From Lewinella sp. IMCC34191 (GTDB lineage Bacteria > Bacteroidota > Bacteroidia > Chitinophagales > Saprospiraceae): a stretch of DNA of 64,000 bases. Each line of letters opens with the position of its first letter. Position 1 is the stretch's first letter. The stretch spans positions 1 through 64,000 of the forward strand of contig NZ_QNQZ01000007.1 in assembly GCF_003390935.1 (NCBI RefSeq), read 5' to 3'. The notes under the pieces are model-generated. The model did not search any database, was not told the DNA's origin, and was given only the letters and a program-made list of their open reading frames with translations. Positions 59,079 through 64,000 of this stretch are shown here, piece after piece. Made by a program: the position numbers and the translations under genes.

Positions 59079-60602
59079 ATGAGCACCACCGCCACTACCA
59101 CCGCCGAAACACTACAGAAGCCCAAATTCAAAGACCAGTACGAGAATTTCATCGGAGGAGAATGGGTTGCCCCTACCAATGGCGAGTACTTCGATAACGT
59201 ATCGCCGGTCGACGGAAATTCCTTTACCCGCATCCCGCGCTCCACCAAGGAAGACGTCGATAAGGCCGTGAAGGCCGCCTGGAAGGCCGCCGAATCCTGG
59301 AACAACACTTCCGCTACCGAGCGCAGCAATATCCTGCTGAAGATCGCCAACGTGATGGAGGAAAACCTGGAGGTACTGGCCCGCGCCGAAACCTGGGACA
59401 ACGGTAAGGCGATCCGCGAAACCCGCGCCGCCGATATGCCGCTGGCCATCGACCACTTTCGCTACTTCGCCGGCGTCATCCGCGCCGAGGAGGGTGGCGT
59501 AGCCGAGCTGAACAGCGATACCGTGTCCATGAATATCTGGGAGCCGCTGGGCGTGGTCGGACAGATCATCCCCTGGAACTTCCCCATCCTGATGGCCGCC
59601 TGGAAACTGGCCCCCGCCCTGGCCGCCGGTAATTGCGTGGTGCTCAAGCCCGCCGAGCAGACACCCGTCGGCATCCTCATCCTCATGGAGATGATCCAGG
59701 ACCTGCTGCCCGCCGGTGTGCTTAATATCATTAATGGATTCGGCGTAGAAGCCGGTAAGCCGCTGGCCAGCCACCCGGACATCAACAAGATCGCCTTCAC
59801 CGGGGAAACCACCACCGGGCAGTTGATCATGCAGTATGCATCGAAGAACATCATTCCCGTCACCCTGGAGCTGGGCGGTAAGAGTCCCAACGTCTTCATG
59901 GAGAGCGTGATGGAAGCCGACGACGACTTCTTCGACAAGTGCCTTGAAGGTGCCGCCATGTTCGCCCTCAACCAGGGTGAGGTGTGCACTTGCCCGAGCC
60001 GCCTGCTGGTGCAGGAGTCGATCTACGACCAATTCATCGAGCGCTTCATCGAGCGCGTGGAAGCCATCAAGATGGGCAACCCCCTCGACCCCGAAACCAT
60101 GATGGGCGCCCAGGCCAGTAACGACCAGTACGAGAAGATCCTGAAATACATTAAGATCGGTAAGGAAGAGGGCTGCGATGTTCTGACCGGTGGCGGTGCC
60201 GCCCACGTAGATAGCCTCTCCGGCGGATTCTACATCAAGCCGACGGTGCTCAAGGGGAATAATAAGATGCGCGTCTTCCAGGAGGAGATCTTCGGCCCTG
60301 TACTCTGCGTAACGACCTTCAAGGACGAAGCCGAGGCCATCGAGATCGCCAACGATACCCTCTACGGACTGGGTGCCGGCGTCTGGACCCGCGACATGCA
60401 CGAAGCCTATCGCCTGCCCCGCGCCATCAAGGCCGGTCGCGTCTGGGTGAACTGCTACCACGATTACCCCGCCCACGCGCCCTTCGGTGGGTACAAAAAG
60501 TCGGGTATCGGCCGCGAGAATCATAAGATGATGCTCGACCACTACCGCCAGACCAAGAACATGCTCATCAACTACAACAAGGCAAAGTTGGGCTTCTTCT
60601 AG
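59079..60602 (+). CDS. NAD-dependent aldehyde dehydrogenase (ExaC/AcoD-type)
   Basis: A 507-aa enzyme that oxidises acetaldehyde or similar aldehydes to acids. The catalytic Cys is in [11 protein letters not shown] (about 302), the general-base Glu in LELGGKSPN (about 264) and the cofactor segment is FTGETTTGQ. The second Cys beside the nucleophile is typical of this subgroup. An AraC-type regulator is divergent and DUF779 follows, so the three probably form a unit. Confidence 0.94.
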   Translation: MSTTATTTAETLQKPKFKDQYENFIGGEWVAPTNGEYFDNVSPVDGNSFTRIPRSTKEDVDKAVKAAWKAAESWNNTSATERSNILLKIANVMEENLEVLARAETWDNGKAIRETRAADMPLAIDHFRYFAGVIRAEEGGVAELNSDTVSMNIWEPLGVVGQIIPWNFPILMAAWKLAPALAAGNCVVLKPAEQTPVGILILMEMIQDLLPAGVLNIINGFGVEAGKPLASHPDINKIAFTGETTTGQLIMQYASKNIIPVTLELGGKSPNVFMESVMEADDDFFDKCLEGAAMFALNQGEVCTCPSRLLVQESIYDQFIERFIERVEAIKMGNPLDPETMMGAQASNDQYEKILKYIKIGKEEGCDVLTGGGAAHVDSLSGGFYIKPTVLKGNNKMRVFQEEIFGPVLCVTTFKDEAEAIEIANDTLYGLGAGVWTRDMHEAYRLPRAIKAGRVWVNCYHDYPAHAPFGGYKKSGIGRENHKMMLDHYRQTKNMLINYNKAKLGFF

Positions 60603-60634
60603 GCCGGTGGCTATCCCACTAACCCAAAACCATC

Positions 60635-60668
60635 ATGGCCGGCCGGTACCCACCGGTCGGCCATTTTT
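60635..60668 (+). terminator. Terminator/attenuator between aldehyde dehydrogenase and DUF779
   Basis: ATGGCCGGCCGGT (60635-60647) pairs with ACCGGTCGGCCAT (60652-60664), with one G-U wobble and a four-base loop, followed by TTTTT. Expression of DUF779 would need read-through. Confidence 0.75.
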
Positions 60669-60681
60669 AAAAGATATCCCC

Positions 60682-61023
60682 ATGCCCCAAGTAGACATCA
60701 CTGATCGCGCCCGCGACGTCATCGATCAATTAAAGGAAAAACACGGCCCCCTCATGTTCCACCAGAGCGGTGGCTGCTGCGACGGTTCCTCGCCCATGTG
60801 CTTCCCCGACGGGGAGTTGATGGTCGACGAGGATAATGACGTCCTGCTAGGTGAGGTGCACGGCTGTAAGTTTTACATGTCCAAATTTCAGTACGAATAC
60901 TGGAAGCATACCCACCTTACCCTGGACGTCACCGAGGGTAGGGGGGCTAGTTTCTCGGCGGAGATTCCGCTGGGGCTGCGGTTTGTTATTGATTCCCGGT
61001 TGATGACGGAGGCGGACGGGTGA
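60682..61023 (+). CDS. DUF779 family protein
   Basis: A 113-aa protein from ATG 60682. It has FHQSGGCCDGSSPMCFPDGE, where three Cys could bind metal, and HGCKFYMSKFQYEYWKHTHLTLDV. DUF779 genes commonly follow aldehyde dehydrogenases, but their function is unknown. Confidence 0.88.
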   Translation: MPQVDITDRARDVIDQLKEKHGPLMFHQSGGCCDGSSPMCFPDGELMVDEDNDVLLGEVHGCKFYMSKFQYEYWKHTHLTLDVTEGRGASFSAEIPLGLRFVIDSRLMTEADG

Positions 61024-61062
61024 CAATTGGTGAATTGGTGAGGGACTGAATTAGTGAGTTGG
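61021..61062 (+). repeat. Left terminal inverted repeat of the 155-bp array
   Basis: About 40 bases match the reverse complement of 61718-61759 at 34 of 40 positions, including GGACTGAATTAGTGA exactly. Confidence 0.8.
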
Positions 61063-61107
61063 AGGACATTGCCCCTCGCTGTGCTCGGGTGCGGGCGGGG
61101 GATTTGG

Positions 61108-61715
61108 CCGGACACTCAAAGGTGCGAGCACACTTTGAGGTCCTGTGCTTCTCCCTCACGACAGCCTGAGGACCTCGGAGTGTCGCCTGGCGGTAGCCGG
61201 CGACCTGCGAGTGTCCGGAACCCGTTGACCATTTGCCGCTAGTGAGCTTCTCGTTGCTTGCCGGACCCTCAAAGGTGCCAGCACGCTTTGAGGTCCTATG
61301 CTTATTCCCAGCTTGACGGCCACAGGACCTCGGAGCGTCGCCTGGCGGTAGCCGGCGACCTGCAAGTGTCCGGCCTGCGTTAACCATTCACCGCTTGCAG
61401 GTTTCTCATTGTCTGCCGGACCCTCAAAGGTGCCAGCACGCTTTGAGGTCCTGTGCTTATCCCCAAACCGACGGCCACAGGACCTCGGAGCGTCGCCTGG
61501 CGGTAGCCGGCAACCTGCGAGTGTGCGGCCTGCGTTAACCATTCACCGCTTGCAGGTTTCTCATTGTCTGCCGGACCCTCAAAGGTGCCAGCACGCTTTG
61601 AGGTCCTGTGCTTCTAGCTGTACCTACGGCCGCAGGACCTCGGAGTGTCGCCTGGCGGTAGCCGGCGACCTGCGAGTTTGCGGAATCGGCATAGGTCCTG
61701 TGCGCTGTCCTGCGG
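61108..61715 (+). repeat. Tandem array of four hairpin units of about 155 bp
   Basis: Units begin at 61108, 61261, 61416 and 61571. Each opens CCGGAC(C)CTCAAAGGTG and carries arms CGCTTTGAGGTCCTGTG and CACAGGACCTCGGAGCG, a stem of 17 pairs with two U-G wobbles. Stem changes between units mostly keep pairing. Nothing coding is convincing here; the array fills the gap between convergent genes. Confidence 0.92.
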
Positions 61716-61717
61716 GG

Positions 61718-61759
61718 AAATTCACTAATTCAGTCCTTCACGAATTCACCCATTGACCA
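61718..61759 (-). repeat. Right terminal inverted repeat of the 155-bp array
   Basis: Mate of 61021-61062. It includes the last codons and the stop of the flavodoxin-fold gene. Confidence 0.8.
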
Positions 61760-62225
61760 TCTGAACCTCTACCCGCGAGCCCCGCACCCACGCGTGCCAT
61801 TCCGGGCCGTAGGTCATGCCGAGGTATTCGGCGGAGAGGCGGAAAGGCTCGTAGAAACCGGGATTGACGGTTTGCTCGGCGGAGCAGGAGAGGACCCCCA
61901 TTTGTTTACCGCGGAGACGACGGCCGATGTCCTTGTGGAAGGTGAGCAGGTCGGTGAGGCGGTCGAAGAAGTCCTTCAGGAGGCCGCTCATGCTGTACCA
62001 GTAGACGGGACTGGCGAAGACGATGCGGTCGTAGATGACCAGGCGTTTGGCCATGGCGATAAAGTCGTCGCCTTCCGGGTAGTTGTTTTCGTAGTCGTAG
62101 GGGGCAATCCGGTAGTCCAGCAGGTCGACCAGTTTACCGCCGATGTCGGATTCCAGCTGTTGGGCGGCTTTGGCGGTGTTGCCTTCGCCACGGGCACTGC
62201 CCAATATGATCAGGGTCTTGGCCAT
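61746..62225 (-). CDS. Flavodoxin-fold NAD(P)H-dependent FMN reductase
   Basis: A 159-aa flavoprotein with the FMN phosphate loop GSARGEGNT and SPVYWYSMSGLLKDFFDRL, typical of flavodoxin-like reductases such as NADPH-dependent FMN reductase. Its start overlaps the ileS stop by one base (TGATG), suggesting coupled translation. The substrate is unknown. Confidence 0.88.
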   Translation of the reverse strand: MAKTLIILGSARGEGNTAKAAQQLESDIGGKLVDLLDYRIAPYDYENNYPEGDDFIAMAKRLVIYDRIVFASPVYWYSMSGLLKDFFDRLTDLLTFHKDIGRRLRGKQMGVLSCSAEQTVNPGFYEPFRLSAEYLGMTYGPEWHAWVRGSRVEVQMVNG

Positions 62226-64000
62226 CAGTTTGGGGTTTGGGCGGCTACGGCTAGGGCCACCTTGGCGGTTTCATCGCCGGGCAGGTCGAGGGGTTCGGCA
62301 TCCAGGCCGTCCTCGAAGCTTAGCGAATCGGCCAAGGTCTCTTCCATGATGTAATCCCGGTGGGTGGATACGGCTTCGCGTACGGGGGCGGATGCGGCGA
62401 TTTGCAGGTCGATGCGGTCGGTGACGTCCAGGCCGGAGTCCTTGCGGAGGTTTTGGATGCGGCTCACCAGTTCGCGGGCAAGGCCTTCCCGTTCGAGTTC
62501 CGGGGTGACGTTGACGTCCAGGGCTACGGTGAGTTCGCCGTCGGTAGCGACTTTCCAGCCGGGAATATCTTCCGTGAGGATATCTACTTCGGCGGAGGTG
62601 ATCTCGACCGCTTCGCCGTTCAGGTCGAGGGGATAGGTGCCCTGGCTTTCCAGTTGTCCGATCGCTTCTTCCGTCATTTGACTGATAGCGGCGGCGGCGG
62701 CTTTCATCTGCTTCCCGAGACGTTTACCGAGTACCTTAAAGTTGGGCTTGATCGTCTTCTTCAGGAAGCCATCGTCGGTGAGGAATTCGACCTCTTTGAT
62801 GTTGGTTTCCGACTGGATGATGTGCGCAACGTCCGCTACCCGGCGGCGGAACTCGTCGCTGAGCGCCGGGACCAGGATCTTCTGCAGGGGCTGACGCACC
62901 CGCAGCTTTTCCCGCTTGCGCAGGCTCAGCACCAGCGAAGAGATGCGCTGGGCGTAGGCCATACGCTGCTCCAGGTCTTCGTCGATCGTCGCTTCGTCGG
63001 CGGCAGCCAGGTAGGTCAGGTGAACACTCTCGATGTCGCCGGCGGGGGCGAGATTGCGGTACAGCCAGTCGGCAAAGAAGGGGGCTACGGGCGACATCAA
63101 TTGCGACACCCGCGTCAGGCAGGTAAACAGCGTCTGGTAAGCAGCCCGCTTATCCGTGGTCATCTCTCCGCGCCAGAAACGGCGGCGGCTCTGGCGAACG
63201 TACCAGTTGCTGAGTTCGTCGTTGACGAAGCTCTCGATCGCCCGGCAGGCGGGGGTGGCGTCGTATTCCGCAAAGTGACGGGTGACCGCTACGGTAAGGC
63301 TGTTTAGCCGGCTGAGTACCCAACGATCGATTTCCGCGAGGTCTTCCACGGCCACGGGCTCATCACCGACGGGATTATAGTCGTCGATGTTGGCGTAGAG
63401 GGCGAAGAAGCCGTAGGTATTGTATAGGGTGCCGAAGAAGCGACGCTGCACTTCCTTGACTCCGTCCAGGTCGAACTTGAGGTTGTCCCACGGATCGCTG
63501 TTGCTGATCATGTACCAGCGGGTGGCGTCGGCGCCGTAGGTGTCGATGGTCAGGAAGGGATCGACGGCATTGCCCAGCCGCTTGGACATCTTCTTGCCCT
63601 CCTTGTCCAGTACCAGGCCGTTGGATACGACATTCTTGTAAGCCACCGAGTCGAAGACCATGGTGGCGATAGCATGGAGCGTATAGAACCAACCCCGGGT
63701 CTGATCGACGCCCTCGGCGATGAAGTCGGCGGGGTAGGAGCGCTCAAACAGCTCCTTGTTCTCGAAGGGGTAATGAAACTGGGCGTACGGCATGCTGCCC
63801 GAGTCGAACCAGACATCGATCAGATCGAGTTCCCGGCGGAGTTCCTTGCCGTTCTTCCACAGCACGACTTCGTCGATGTAGGGGCGGTGGATATCCTCGG
63901 GCACGGATTGATCCAGGCCAAGCTTTTCATTGGCCAAGCTGACTTGCTCTTCCAATTCCGCCAGGGAACCGATAAAGACCTCTTCTTCCCCTTCTTCGCT
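62225..64000 (-). CDS. ileS: Isoleucyl-tRNA synthetase, partial (5' end outside window)
   Basis: The C-terminal 591 or so residues of IleRS are present and the frame stays open to the window edge. DVWFDSGSMPYAQFHYP, the KMSKR loop (GKKMSKRLGNAVDP) and the anticodon-binding domain are visible. The C-terminus has the DUF5915-type segment (ITSAEVDILTEDIPGWKV ... LARELVSRIQNLRKDSGLDVTD) of the eukaryote-like IleRS class. The HIGH motif would lie upstream. Confidence 0.95.
   Translation of the reverse strand, partial: SEEGEEEVFIGSLAELEEQVSLANEKLGLDQSVPEDIHRPYIDEVVLWKNGKELRRELDLIDVWFDSGSMPYAQFHYPFENKELFERSYPADFIAEGVDQTRGWFYTLHAIATMVFDSVAYKNVVSNGLVLDKEGKKMSKRLGNAVDPFLTIDTYGADATRWYMISNSDPWDNLKFDLDGVKEVQRRFFGTLYNTYGFFALYANIDDYNPVGDEPVAVEDLAEIDRWVLSRLNSLTVAVTRHFAEYDATPACRAIESFVNDELSNWYVRQSRRRFWRGEMTTDKRAAYQTLFTCLTRVSQLMSPVAPFFADWLYRNLAPAGDIESVHLTYLAAADEATIDEDLEQRMAYAQRISSLVLSLRKREKLRVRQPLQKILVPALSDEFRRRVADVAHIIQSETNIKEVEFLTDDGFLKKTIKPNFKVLGKRLGKQMKAAAAAISQMTEEAIGQLESQGTYPLDLNGEAVEITSAEVDILTEDIPGWKVATDGELTVALDVNVTPELEREGLARELVSRIQNLRKDSGLDVTDRIDLQIAASAPVREAVSTHRDYIMEETLADSLSFEDGLDAEPLDLPGDETAKVALAVAAQTPN

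Noticed and set aside
61054-61756. Frames across the 155-bp array on both strands
   Set aside because: Peptides repeat unit by unit and match no family; the pairing pattern explains the conservation better.

Overview
The window (about 58% GC) comes from a Bacteroidota chromosome, most likely a marine, gliding, Lewinella/Saprospiraceae-type organism. The evidence is a type IX secretion C-terminal sorting domain (2236-3894), a PorE-like T9SS periplasmic protein (41104-43053), a Wzi/RemB-type outer-membrane protein, LytS/LytTR signalling beside a TonB receptor, TAnnTTTG-type -7 promoter elements, almost no Shine-Dalgarno sequences, and an IleRS with the Bacteroidota-type C-terminus. The genus is inferred.

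Layout. 0.2-8.5 kb: ABC exporter, secreted LamG protein, XRE-Fic fusion, argH, DUF5655, Uma2 and an iodotyrosine-deiodinase-like nitroreductase. 8.6-15.6 kb: tricorn-type protease, SlyD-like FKBP, a GxxExxR nuclease-fold gene flanked by inverted repeats, M20 dipeptidase and a PLDc_N protein. 15.6-16.7 kb: tandem array of 134-bp hairpin units. 16.7-26.7 kb: cdaA with an OmpH-like lipoprotein, an EamA exporter, nspC, a TonB receptor-LytS-LytTR run, a Wzi/RemB-like protein and a ferredoxin. 27-38 kb: DksA-like protein, gamma carbonic anhydrase, phosphopantetheinyl transferase with a small membrane protein, WD40 protein, gcvP, GDSL esterase, SDR, a frameshifted serine hydrolase and a DEAD helicase. 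38-50.6 kb: cysE behind an attenuator-like leader, ECF sigma factor, lipoproteins, PorE-like protein, PAP2, cbpA/cbpM, methyltransferase, Gre factor, sigma/membrane-partner pair and DUF885 peptidase. 50.6-64 kb: M16 peptidase with a BNR/sortilin-like protein, AraC regulator divergent from aldehyde dehydrogenase-DUF779, a second hairpin array (about 155-bp units) and the 3' part of ileS.

Most genes are housekeeping or envelope genes in runs of one to three. The unusual content is mostly non-coding. A 16-bp word (ACCTGCGCTCCGCCGC) occurs nine times exactly and twice degenerately, both between genes and inside reading frames. Two unrelated tandem arrays of long hairpins each fill the gap between convergent genes; substitutions in their stems mostly keep base pairing in the + strand RNA. 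Other convergent gaps also hold inverted repeats. The cysE leader carries a terminator next to its start codon, and the AraC/aldehyde dehydrogenase gap carries a 21-bp-spaced direct repeat that looks like an operator.
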